A stretch of 64,000 nucleotides of DNA from positions 868,001 through 932,000 of the forward strand of contig JAHRBS010000011.1 in NCBI GenBank assembly GCA_024305745.1, in the 5' to 3' direction. Shown in pieces: positions 34,179-45,140 of this stretch. The notes under the pieces are model-generated. The model saw nothing but the letters and a program-made list of their open reading frames with translations. It did no database searches and had not been told where the DNA came from. The translations under genes and the position numbers were made by a program. The stretch's first letter is position 1; every line of letters starts with the position of its first letter. This DNA comes from Polyporus tsugae. Taxonomy: Eukaryota; Basidiomycota; Agaricomycetes; Polyporales; Polyporaceae.

Positions 34179-36052
34179 ATGCCATCTCCGCCTGCTGTCC
34201 GGGTCATCGTCCGACTACCCTACAACCGTCCTGAAGGTGCACCAGCGGACCCCCCTCGAGTGCGTTTGCGCATACACTCCACTTCTTCCGACAAGCATAT
34301 TGAGATGCTGACCTCACATATCGTCTTTGATTCTCCTCGCAAGTCTAGATAGAATGGAATGCTGACAAGGAGCATATACTCTGGGAGGTCATCGCGAAGA
34401 GTCGGGCGATAGAGGGTGCGGGCACCGATTGTACGTAACCGATTCGTACGCCCATTCGTATTGCAATTCCCGAATCCAGCTTCTGACGTGCCAGGATGAC
34501 GATGCAGGGAAGGGCCTCGCACAGCACCTCCAAGTCCCCCTACCGTACCTCCTCTACCGCGCCCAAGTACGGTACGAGGAAGACCTGCGCGGTCTCCAAG
34601 GCCTGAACGGTCCAGCAAACCTGGGTCTCGGCCTCCGCACCGCAGTCTCTGCCTTCCCTTCCGCCCCTTCGCCCAGCCGCGCCAACGGGGTCATCCCAGG
34701 CGAGTACTTCCCCCACCTCGCGATCACAACGAATCCGGACCCCACGCGCCCGCCACTCCCCCACCGCGAGTCCGCAAACGCAGACACGCAGCTCGGCTCA
34801 TCGTCCTCGCCAACGGGCAAGGAGACGGGCACGAGCACCGTTCGGCCGCACATCGCCGGCGGTGTGCGTGCGCGACTGAGCTCGCTCGGGCACGCCCACG
34901 GCCGCACTGTGATGCAGTTGCGAATACCCAACGGGGGTGAGCAGCACGTCCAGAGCCCGCTCGGCGCGCATCCTGCGTACGCATACAGGCTCGTCACCTC
35001 TTCCGCGGCCGGCGAAGAAGGTCTCGTCGTCGTCAACAATCACGCTCCAGGGCCCGAAGAGGACACGGTCGCCGGCACTTCAGCCGTTCTCTCCTGCGTC
35101 GTCGCGCGAGGGGTCGTCGCCGGACGGGGCGAACGGGGCAGAGGACACGAGTGACGAGGACGAAAGCGATGAGGAGGCACGGAAGGAGGAGGAAGCGGAG
35201 AAGCAGGAGGCGCTTGCGCGGAAGTTGAGGGATCTGGAGAGGCTGATGACCAAGGACGCGCTCGGGCTCGTCGCGGACCCTGCTGCTGCACGGGCGAACG
35301 GGCACGCGAGCGGGAAGCAGAGAGGGAGAGTAGCGATATCTGGGACGAGCGCGTCGCTTTCATCGTTGAGCGTTGGGAGGGACTCGCGAAATCAAAGCTT
35401 GTCCAGTGCGAGTGTCGACTCGCCGCAAGGGTCCATACCGTCGATCCCCTCACCCCAAGCGCGATCTCCACAATACGCACATACATATCAGTACCCAGCC
35501 GCAAGTCCGAGCACGCACAGCGTCCACGGCCACCATCGACACCGGAGCCAAGGCTACTCGAGCGTCCACCAGAACCCCGCGGGGTCCACGTCCCAATCAC
35601 AGCCGCTTTCGTCGCACTCGCAGTCTCTGTCCGAGTCGCGTTCGAACTCGCACTCGGATCCGCAGTCGCCCACACGGGAACGTGTCGACGTGCAGGTCCT
35701 GCACCATCCTCGGGAACGAGTCAATACACAGTGTCCCGACCATCTACTACATACCAGGCAACTTCGGCGAGGACAAGGAGAATCATGGTGTAAGCGAGGG
35801 GCCCGGGGTCGCGAGAGGGAGGGCGGGGTGGTGGTGGATGCCTGGCGTCCTGCGTACTACTGCGCGCACTGTAGGTATCGCTGTCCACCTCCCACCTCCC
35901 TCTCCGATCTTGTGACCCTGCACACCGTCTGCCCGCCGCCCACCGCCCGTCTCTGCATACGTCGCGTTGGGCACACTGGTGAATGGCGGATAGTACGCGG
36001 CGGACGGCGCGGGGTACCTGTAATGATGTTGATAGACATAGCCACGCTCTGA
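34179..36052 (+). CDS. ATG29: Autophagy-related protein 29
   Basis: Exon 1 is 34179-34259 (MPSPPAVRVIVRLPYNRPEG), exon 2 is 34349-34430 (IEWNADKEHILWEVIAKSRA) and exon 3 starts at 34508 (KGLAQHLQVPLPYLLYRAQV). This is the Atg29 N-terminal domain, including VIVRLPYNRP, the W-x-x-L helix and PYLLYR. In yeast Atg29 joins Atg17 and Atg31 to scaffold the phagophore assembly site; the fungal family is named for this domain. The rest is disordered, Ser-rich and acidic (SSSTITLQGPKR, ALARKLRDLERLMTKDALGLV, SSASVDSPQGSIPSIPSP), as in other basidiomycete members. The N-terminal and C-terminal parts sit in different frames. The change falls between about 34850 and 34960, presumably at a small intron I could not fix. 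The 3' end is uncertain: 36052 is the end of the open frame, and the true end may be near 35700-35800. Confidence 0.75.
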
Positions 36053-36420
36053 GCGGGTTCCGAAGGCACGATGGTCCGGTGAAGTGCACGAGGGGAGAGA
36101 GGGATGATCGATGAGGGAGTGGAGGTGGTGATGAGCGTGGTGTTTGGCAGCGGACAGCGGACCGGGTACGGCCGATGTGCGATGAGGAAATGCTAGCAGT
36201 CGAAAGTAGAAGTCGAGGAGAAACGCTATGACGAATATACGAAAGTCGAAAGTCGAGGAACGCGGTCGCAAGTCAAAAAGGAATATTAATCGCTGATCGA
36301 GAGAGTCAGAGTCGGAGTTGGAATCGCACAGTCGGACGGTCCGTGGTCGCAAGAGAGGGAAAGATTGAGTATTGGGATGTCAGCGAGGCCGTGGTCGTAA
36401 GTACTGGAGCGAGATGGTGG

Positions 36421-37479
36421 TCAGAGTATGAGATGTATATAGATGTACTTAGATGATGTCGCGAGTACAAGGAAAACTGTCCGTACGAGAGGCGCGTGTG
36501 GCGGAGGTGCCCGAAACACGATCACGAGGAGCGTAACTTTTCCGACACCATATCGACAACATAGGATCAACATTCGGGATTCATTCAAAAAAAATAGATT
36601 CTTCGATCGAAGTACTTGAGTCATGTGCATGGACAGCCACGCGACCCGGTCCCTGCCCACATATCCCTCCATGCTAAGGCGGCCAGGACTGGTGACGAAG
36701 GCGTTTATGACCAGGTCCTGTTTCTTCTCGATGCGCGCCATCCCCAAATCCACGCAAATAGACTGCATCAACTAGGTTAACGGAAGCGCAAACGTCAGTG
36801 TCTGAGCATTTCAAAACCCGGCCTAGAAGTGTTTGAAGAGGACAACTCACCTGAAACTTTGCGACAGCGTCTTGGAGGGCTCGTCGATGTTCGACAAGCT
36901 GGGTCGCATGTTCGTCCTTCGAGAGAAGGTGGCGGACAAGCGTTGCCTTGCGCATTTCCCCCATGGCTTTGCCCGTCCTCTCCAGTCTCCTATAGCTATC
37001 GTCAAGCGGCACGGTGAGGTAGGGTAACAACCGTCGCGCTTGTAGGCTCACCACTCTAGGTCGGCAAGGTTCAGGTTCGAACGTTCACTCAGGTCTTCTT
37101 CTTCAATCCCCTCAGTCTCTGCGAGCAGCCCCTTCACAAGCTCCTCCGTGAGCGCTGCGATCTGCTTGCACTCCTTACGATTGATCTTCATCGCCTGAGC
37201 AAATCAGAGTCAGCGAAACCCGCCGGAGTATGAACCGAGCATGATCCTTACATCGGCATAGGCCACGACCTGCTCCGCAGCATCCGCTATCCCCTGCATG
37301 TATGGCACGGAGTTCCCAAGCTTGCTCGCGACCGTCGCGGAGTGTTTGATCCCGGAGAGAACGGTCGCGCCGCGCGGAAGGCGGGGGCCGACTTTGGCTT
37401 TCGTCTTGGCTGCTATCGCCGACAGGCGGTCGGCGACCGTCCTTGCTGACTTTGTGGAAAGCTTGGAGAAGATGGCCAT
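36421..37479 (-). CDS. MLKL-N-terminal-like helical protein, copy B (intact)
   Basis: Minus-strand exons 37479-37252, 37194-37052, 36995-36851 and 36771-36421 join without a frame break. Introns are 57, 56 and 79 nt. The product is short, helical and basic: MAIFSKLSTKSARTVADRLS, LPRGATVLSGIKHSATVASK, NSVPYMQGIADAAEQVVAYA, then KECKQIAAL, LVKGLLAETEGIEEE, YRRLERTGKAMGEMRKATLV, DEHATQLVEHRRALQDAVAK and LMQSICVDLGMARIEKKQDL. The VPYMQGIA motif followed by about five amphipathic helices matches the N-terminal four-helix domain of MLKL-like fungal proteins, used elsewhere as a membrane-acting or signalling head. No kinase, NACHT or other C-terminal domain is attached. The last 60 or so codons look non-coding in composition, so the true end may be earlier. 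Function is inference. Confidence 0.55.
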
Positions 37480-38266
37480 GACTCGCGAAAGAGATGGAAG
37501 TGTGTAGAATGGACGAGAAATCGGGTGGTAGCTTGCAGGGCGAGTGTTGGTGGGGCCGATTGTTAGAGAGGACGAGAGTACCTCAGAGCTCGTCCCTCCC
37601 TTGGACGTCGGTGTCCTCAGCTCGAGGCTGTCCTATTGGGAAGCCGTGTAAGTGTAGCATGAGCACTGCCCTCCTACTGCATGCAGCGTATACACAGGCC
37701 TGAGAAGCATTCAATGGTCAGATATGACAGGACATAGGAATATCCGCTTCTGAAAGGCGGATACGCACCTGGACCGGCGCGCAAATGCTGCAGGGTCGAC
37801 TGGCGAGAGCCAAAGTTCGGAGTGGCTCGTCATGGATGGGCATGACTGTAGAAAAACTTACTCTCGTGAATCAATGCGGATTACTCACCTGTGCGCGGTA
37901 CAGCGAGGACCATTCTCGTGAGATAGTCGAACACCTTCGGTCCTGGCCATGGTACCAACAGTCCACGGCTTCGAACGTAACAGGACACGATCTCAAAGCC
38001 TCAGATCCATCCTGTACCCATCGGACACAATGACGGCCTCCTACAGAATGGATACGCTGCCCAAGTCGAGTTTAGAGGGAGTATGTCCGTTGTCTGACGT
38101 CTGCGATGAAGGTTTCGGTCAACCAGCCGCAGTTGCGCGGGCGCCGGCGATGTTGCGGGCGCTCAACCAGGCCGCGCGCGTCAGTTTGTCCTCCACCATC
38201 GTCCCTCCGGAACAGATCCACTTCCAGTCTGAGTCTGCTCTTTCTCTCCCGCTCCGTCCCAGTCGA
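37480..38266. other. Region between MLKL-like copy B and phosphatase relic
   Basis: No gene seen. A plus-strand frame runs through 37949-38335 into the phosphatase start, but its upstream part has no motif. Confidence 0.35.
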
Positions 38267-39046
38267 ATGCCGAGTGATCTAGACCAGTTCGTCCTCGTCG
38301 TCTGCAAGCCCATGCCCGTCCCACTCAGTCCTTGACGCGCGGTAGACAGATTGAGCAGCTCTTCCACTGCGAGCCCATCTCCGAAGAGCAGGTCAAGCGG
38401 CTCTGCCTCACGAGATTCTCATAGAGGAGGCTAACGTGCAGATCGTGGACTCGCCCGTGACAGTGAGTACATCCCGTATTCGTCGTGTGCCTGGACGAAC
38501 ACGGGAAATAACACAGGGTTGGAGATATGCGGGGACATACACGGGCAGTTCTGGGACATGATGGAGCTCTTCAAGGTCGGCGGGCCGTGTCCAGAAACGA
38601 ACTACCTCTCCATGGGTACGTGCATCACGCGTCGGACGCGTCGTTGTGCTGAGCGTCGCCCCCGTAGGCGACTTTGTCGACCGCGGCTTCTACAGCGTTG
38701 AGACGTTCCTCCTCCTGCTCGCCTTCAAAGTCCGCTATCCCCAACGCATGACCCTCATCCGCGGAAACCACGAGTCTCGACAAATCACACAAGTGTATGG
38801 ATTTTATGATGAGTGCCAGAGAAAATACGGGAGCAGCAACGTCTGGAGGTGGTGTTGTGAGGTCTTCGACTACCTTGCGCTCGGCGCCATCGTGGACGGA
38901 AGGGTATTCTGCGTGCACGGAGGGTTGAGTCCAAGTTTACAGAGCATAGACCAGGTGCGTATTGTCCCATTCGACTCCCTCGTCCCCTCAACCTGCGGTA
39001 CGCGCACAGATACGCACAATCGACCGCAAGCAGGAAGTGCCACATG
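38267..39046 (+). pseudogene. PP2A-family Ser/Thr phosphatase catalytic subunit, 5' half only
   Basis: MPSDLDQ at 38267 is followed by an intron, then IEQLFHCEPISEEQVKRLCL at about 38358-38417. A small deletion then breaks the frame before [17 protein letters not shown]. The next exons hold the metal-site signatures GDIHGQF, GDFVDRG and RGNHES, then [34 protein letters not shown] and, after a further intron, the first bases of the [10 protein letters not shown] motif. The sequence leaves the phosphatase exactly at CATGAC (39041-39046) and enters dynamin sequence. The C-terminal third, including the last metal-site His and the methylated tail, is missing. The residues fit the PP4/PPG1-like branch better than PP2A proper, but I would not insist on it. 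Confidence 0.85.
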
Positions 39047-40386
39047 ACCGCCGTCGACCAGCTCCTCGCCGCATGTCTCACCGATCTCGCCCGGCTCCCC
39101 GCGCGCCAGGAGATGGACAGCGCTGCGGGGCTTGTACGGCTCGTCTTCGGGTTCTGCGAGGCGGCAAGCAGATGGTGGACGGCGCGAGCGACGACAAGTC
39201 GTTCGTGCACAGGAGCATAGAGCACCAACGCGACTTGAAGGTCGCCGTCCGCGCGACCGCCCCCGACTTCTGGCTGTTCGAAGAGCCGTCGGAATACCTC
39301 AGGCCGCCGGAGCCGCGCTCTCAGCAACGCGAGGACGACTTCTCGACCTCGCTTCTGGGTGGGGTGGCTGCACGTTCGCAGTCTGCATCTGTGAGTGGCA
39401 GCGGAGTCTCTGAAGAGCCAGACCAAGAGGGAGCTGTAATGGGCGTGCTGGACGTGAGGAGGGGGATCAGGGAGTAAGTGGCTAGTACAACATCCCGATG
39501 AATACGTCTCATCGAAAGCGTCGCGAACTTGAACACAGGTCGACGGGCTGGGAGCTTCCGCAGAATGTACCGTACTTGGCGAAGACGCGGCTCATTCGGG
39601 AGGTCGTTCGGCGCTGGACCGAGCCCTCGAGGACGTGCTTCGCGGGCATCCGGAACCTCGTCGAGAAGCACGTTTACGACGGGTTGGTCCCGCAGCACTT
39701 TGACCAGTTCCCGACCCTCAGGCAGTTCATCGTGTAAGTCGTACATCTCCGGTGGTAGCGTTCATCCTCGCTGTACGCGCATTAGAGGTATCTCCCTTTG
39801 CTGTGCAGCACGCAACTGCGGGAGAACATCGAGGACCACCTCGAATCCTCCGAGGTTGCCGTGCGGCAGGTGTTGAAGCGCGAAGAGCTCCCGTACTTCA
39901 CCCAGAACAGCCACTACCTCGAGGCAACCCGGGAGATCTGGCTGGGCCACTACAAGGAAGTCCGCACGCTCCGCGAGGTCTACGTACAGGATTGGGGTCG
40001 CACGCGGAACCTTCGCACGCGTATCCCCCTCATCCCCCAACCACCCGTCGGTCGGGCCGTCGCGTGCAGGTACGTCTCCTGCCCTCTCAATCTCGCGAAT
40101 GCCTTGGGATGTGGCCTTGATTGCGTCTCGTAGTCGCCGAGGCGATCGTGGAGATCAGAGCGCTCCCGGCGTATTCGAACATCAATGCGCCGGACCTGCC
40201 TAAACTGCTGCCCACAGATGAATTTGTCGACGAGCTCATCGTGATGGCGGACGTCCAGAGCTACTTCCAGGTGTCGTACAAGGTACACTTTCCACTTCGT
40301 CTCTGTGTTTGGCTTATGTATATGTTCGACTGAGTCTGTGCCGTACCATACAGCGCGTCATCGACAACGTCCCGCAGATGATCCAT
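39047..40386 (+). pseudogene. Dynamin-family 3' fragment, second copy
   Basis: This stretch repeats 12965-14338 of the dynamin gene: AVDQLLAACL(T/A)DLARLPAR, SDDKSFVHRSIEH, YLRPPEPRSQQRED, STGWELPQNVPYLAKTRLIRE, TQLRENIEDHLESSEVAVRQVL, VAEAIVEIRALPAYSN and DELIVMADVQSYFQVSYK, with the introns at the same places. The GTPase domain is absent. One base is lost in GAGGCGGCAAGCAG near 39165, shifting the frame. It ends inside the GED-like exon at RVIDNVPQMIH, where arrestin-like sequence begins. Confidence 0.85.
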
Positions 40387-41190
40387 CTACCTTTCCGCTT
40401 CTGTCTACCTTCTGGGCCGAAGATTCTTCCCTCCATGCATTGGAGAGAAGGGCATGATGAAGTTGCAGTCTCCTACTACGCTGAGGCAGTTGGCCTCCGT
40501 CCGACGTCGTCCTCTGCGAATAGCAGGCAGGTCCGCGAGTCGCTGACAGTTGTCTCAAGGGGCGATCCCAGCTTGCGTGTGCCCATCAGGACCGTGGGCC
40601 AAACGGAGGGAGGGCTGGCGTGGAAGACCGCGCACAGGGAGACGCGTATGCGGCGAGGGCTATGGGGAAAGTACTGCACCGCACGAGTCGAGGTAAGCAC
40701 CCTCCGATGACTTCCTCCTGCTCAAGTACGGTACGTGCTTATCTGGTCCATGTCGCAGCTGCTCGTACAAAACGAGCACGGGATCCTGCCTCACTGCATC
40801 GATATCCCTGTCATTATTAAAGTCAAGACGACGACGGCCCGGCTCGCGCGCGCGAAGGCGGACCGACACCCGGCGGGCAAGCCCGTCTTCCCCGCCGTCG
40901 AGATCGAGTCCCACCCCATTCACATCCATTTGCGGCGGAGGTTTACCCTCAGGTCGGGTAGCTATACCCAGGATTCCGGCGATGAGACGCTCGTGGCCAC
41001 CGTGAAGAAGCGCGACCTGCTGTCCACGTCGTACAGGCAGTGGGTGGACGACACGGAACCGCGGGACAAGGAGGAGATGGGGAAGTGGGTGCTGCAGTGG
41101 GTGCTGCAGCCGAGTGTCAGGCTGAACCGGTTTCCGCCGACATTCTCGTGCGACTTTGTGGATTGTGCGGTGAGTGCCCGTGTGCTCTGC
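40382..41190 (+). pseudogene. Arrestin-like copy 4, internal fragment of copy 2
   Basis: From TCCAT at 40382 the sequence follows copy 2 from about 17590 to about 18380 with high identity: LPFRFCLPSGPKILPS, GLRPTSSSANSRQVRES, RGLWGKYCTARVE, the intron, LLVQNEHGILPHCIDIPVII, TFSCDFVDCA, and the first bases of the next intron, where similarity ends at about 41190. The start and the last third of the gene are missing, so it cannot make an arrestin-like protein on its own. Confidence 0.85.
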
Positions 41191-41874
41191 CGCCTCCGAG
41201 TACTTCCACAACAGCGGCCGGGTTTGATCATCAAGTCATCCGCCGAACCCTCATCAAACCATGCATAGCCTTTTGGTGTATGATGTATTACAGTATAAAG
41301 ATTCTCCGTTCAGCGTTATCCAAGTCTCCAGTCGACATCGATGGTGGTCAAGAGTCCACTGCATCTTGAAAAATCGTTGGCTCTAGACCTTGTACGCCGT
41401 CCCAATCATACAACACATTTACAGGCGGTGGAACGAATATATTCCAGCTGTACATACGTACAACAGCAACACTAAAGCATCTATCTACAACGGAGTCATC
41501 GCTCCGATGGCTCGAGCGACCGGAGACGGGGTTCCAAAACCATGTACAGAAGGAGATTGCGCTGTATCGCGAGCGCCATAAGTAATGTGAAAGGCCAAAG
41601 GAACAGAAACATTACATATCCAATCTGAATCCAGGGCGAGGGAACGGGGAAGGGTCGGGCGCGCCGAGGCCCGACGACGAGGAGATAGGCGGATACGTAA
41701 CCCGCTAGCTGTGACAAGGGGGTTGAGATGGGTAAGCGAGCAGGGGAGACGGGACGGGACGAGATAGGTTTTAGAGGAAATGCCCTACGACACCCCTTAC
41801 TTGGACGTTAGGATATAGTTAAGTCATACAGTGTCGTGCAGGAATAGACGTGGCGGACGGACAGCAGGATGATC

Positions 41875-41915
<41 letters not shown>

Positions 41916-42113
41916 GGACAGAAGTAAGCAAAAGCGTTGAAGTCAGAAACAGAGTTGGGGGGTAGGAAAGACAGCGATGGGGGAGAATTACCGAGGCTAT
42001 CAAGATGGAGCATAGAAATGTCCGCCGTAACACTTCGACGTCCTGGAATCCATGGAACCACTGTCAGCACGAAAGTAACAGAGGAGAGGAGCGTGGGCGG
42101 TGTGTGGTCGGTC
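41191..42113. other. Intergenic region downstream of aminopeptidase gene
   Basis: No gene supported. It includes a GA microsatellite at 41877-41913. Confidence 0.4.
41877..41913. repeat. (GA)n microsatellite
   Basis: About 18 uninterrupted GA units, roughly 200 bases past the stop codon of the aminopeptidase gene. Confidence 0.95.
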
Positions 42114-44695
42114 TTAGATATGAGACATGGCGTTGAAGGCAGACGAGCGTCGCGAAGCTGTCCCCGTCACGGGAAACCGGAGGTACCTCATAGCGCGCTT
42201 GTCCTCCCGCAGGAAGGGCTCGAGTTGTTCAAGGCACCGACGGTTGTGGTCCTAAGATTCATCAAGGTCAGCCACCTGCGCGCGCGCTTCGATGCGGGGA
42301 TAGGTAGAGGTGAATGGCTTACCTTGAGCCACTGGCGCTCCTCCTTCGAAAGCATGATCTCCCTGACCATCTTGGTCTGTATAGGCACGGCAGTGAGACG
42401 CTCAAACCCGAGCCAGATGTCACCGTTGAATTGGCCCTTAGTCTGCAGAGTCCGGCGTGGTCAGAAGCGCGCCGAGGCGATCCGACGGAGATGGAAGATT
42501 AGTACCTTCATGCGCTTCACGGCGAGCGCGGACTCTATCCGCATACCCCATTTGCCGGCATTGTCTACCAAGCATGAAGGTCAGACACAGGCCCCGATAC
42601 CACGAACGGCGAGAAGAGAAAGAACGCACAAAAGCCGGGCTCATTGGTGATCACATGGCCGGGAACGAGCACCGTATCCGACGAGAAGCTCTGAGGGCCT
42701 TCGTGAACGTTTAGGAAGGAGCCGAATCCATGCCCGGTGCCATGCTGTAAACACGACAACCGGTCAGAACGCCATCGTCGCAGCCGGACGTGCAACAAGC
42801 GAGGTCACGCCATACCATGTAGTTCAGCCCATCCTGCCAGAGCGCCCTGCGCGCCAGGACATCAAGCTTCGCACCGGACGTGCCTTCTGGGGAAGATAGC
42901 GGAGTCAATAGCAATCTGCGCGACGGACAAGCAACGTATTCGCTGTCAGCAACAATCACGCCACAGCGGAGATGGGGTACGTACGTCACGGTACGTGGCC
43001 TTGGAGGACGCGCGTGTATGCCTCGCACTGGTCCTGCGTGGGATGGCTGAAGTGCAGCGTGCGCGTCGTATCGCAGGTGCCGTCGCGGTACTGCCCTCCC
43101 GAGTCGCTATGGAGAAGGCGAGAGATGAGTATAGGCAACGTATTACGGACAACGTACGATCAGGGTACTTATGGAGCCGATACTCACTTGAGGTAAGGCG
43201 TGTCGCGATCGATCATCTTCGCGGTTGTCTTGTGGGGCACGTAATGGGGCAGTGCTGCCCGCGACGCCATTCGTCAATGTTTGTGCCACAGCTACAGACG
43301 GGAGGGCACTCACCGGCATTGGAGCCGGTCGCGGAGATGTTCTCGGAGGCAAGGCCCATGTAGTACTTGTTCTTGCGCCGGTACTCCGTCAGAGGCCACG
43401 CGGCATCGTACTCGGTAACGTCATAGCCCTGCTGTATCTTCTGCTCGATCCACGCGATCCACCGGACGTACGCCGCGCCGTCTCGGAGGTAGGCGTTGCG
43501 GAGGCTGTTGATCTCGACATCGTTCTTGACCGCCTTCATGTCCTCGACGTGGGACGGCAGCACGGTGTACCGGGAGCTGGTCATCATGAGGCAGATGGCG
43601 CACGACGTCTACGGCGAGATAATGACCTGCAAGGCGGTGAGAGTGAGGCGTGAACTCGGGGAGAAATGTCGCATCCGACTTACATTGCCTTCGCCCCACT
43701 CCCTGCGCCGCAAGAACGTCCAAATCTCGTTGTAGTTGCGCCACACGATTCCGATGGGCTGGAGGTAGCCCTTGACCTCTTCGGTGAGCTTCGCGTCCTC
43801 GATGAAGAGGGTGGCACTCTCCAGGCCGACGAAGAGGTAGGAGTGGAAGATGGGGTTGAACGGGATGTCGTCGCCGCGGATGTTGAGCAGCCACGCTACC
43901 ATGCTGCGTCAGACAATCGCGCGAACATCAGACATGAACATCACGTACCGATCGACGACAAGGTTCGCTACCAACGTCGGAACCTGCATCTGCGACGACT
44001 TAGGCTCCGCCTTCGAGTACGAAGGTATTGCCGATCGCTGCTGCCTGATCCACTCCCTCAATCGCGTGAGCTTCTCGCCGGCCCCGGTACCAGTGAACTT
44101 CTTCGGCTGGACGTAGATCGGCTCCCTGCTCCGCGCGGGCTTGTTGCGCCAGACGAGGTCGTTCAGGTTCTGCGGCGGGTACTGCAACTTCGAGTTCTTG
44201 GGCTTGAGCGCGTTGTTGAGCACGGTCGCGGTTTGGTACGAGATGAGGCGTGCGTCGATGCCAATCTTGGAGTCCTTCGCGCGGTCGATGATCCACTCCA
44301 TCCAGTCTTTGAAGTTCGTCGTGGACCCGCCGGCCTCGACGAGGACCCAGTTCTGGTCGAGCTGCTCGCCCGCCTGGAGCCAGTAGCGGGAGTCGGTGAT
44401 GAGGTACGCAGACCGGATCGAGACGCTGGCCGGCGGTTCCGGTGAACCTAAAACGCAAACAGTTAGCGGACAGCAATGGGATGTTGGCGTAGTAGACGGA
44501 CCCAGAAATCCATTCTCGCCGCTTGTCATGGGGTGCGATATACTCAGATCCATGCGAATCCTCGCTGGGGATCACGCTGGACGACGAGATTAGCATGGGC
44601 GGCGAAGTAAGCCGTGTGAGCAACTCACTAATAGTCAAGGCCGTGCGTGCGCATGAGGTCATGAAGGCTGTCGAGCCTGCTTGTTGTGTCCGGCC
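42114..44695 (-). CDS. Xaa-Pro aminopeptidase P (M24B), one frameshift
   Basis: Read on the minus strand the gene gives [83 protein letters not shown] and the catalytic half. Its five metal ligands are visible: two Asp in [16 protein letters not shown], His in [10 protein letters not shown], Glu in VITNEPGF and Glu in [12 protein letters not shown]. The C-terminus is [22 protein letters not shown] and [14 protein letters not shown], with the stop at 42114. Such enzymes remove the N-terminal residue before proline, with manganese. Introns of 50-90 nt are consistent throughout. Near 44425-44432 the frame changes between TAGQ and [10 protein letters not shown]. Five bases seem lost between short GCCAG repeats, and no intron explains it. 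The N-terminal exon is unresolved. 44696-45140 holds no gene of its own. Confidence 0.8.
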
Positions 44696-45140
44696 TTTCC
44701 AATAGGATCCTCGTCGCGGACCTTGCGCTCGAGGGCGGATCGGACCAGCGTGCTTGAAGACTTGGAGGGATACAAGGTTGGATGGCTGCTCCTGCCACTG
44801 GCCTTGGTTGTGTTGGACTTGTAGGTGTTGGAATGTTTGGGGTTGGAGGGAGGAGGGATGTAATGAATGGAGCGGGCCCTGTGGGGGGTATCGTTTGCGG
44901 TATCGCGGCCTTGCTCCCAGTCGGTCTGGCTGTATGAGTGAGAGGAGTGGGACTGGGCGGAGCGAGTCGCACAAGAGCGGGTCTCGCTGAGCGGGGAGTT
45001 GTAAACGGGGGGAGGGGTAGCGCAGGAGATTGTATGTGAGACGTCGAAAGACTCGGTCTCGGATGAGAAGGTGAGCTTTTTGGCGTGGGAGGTAAGGGTG
45101 GCAGTAGGAGACTATGCTGGAGCGGCGAGAGCTGTAGTCC

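Noticed and set aside
41877..41913. GA repeat as a CRISPR or regulatory array
   Set aside because: It is a simple dinucleotide microsatellite without spacers.
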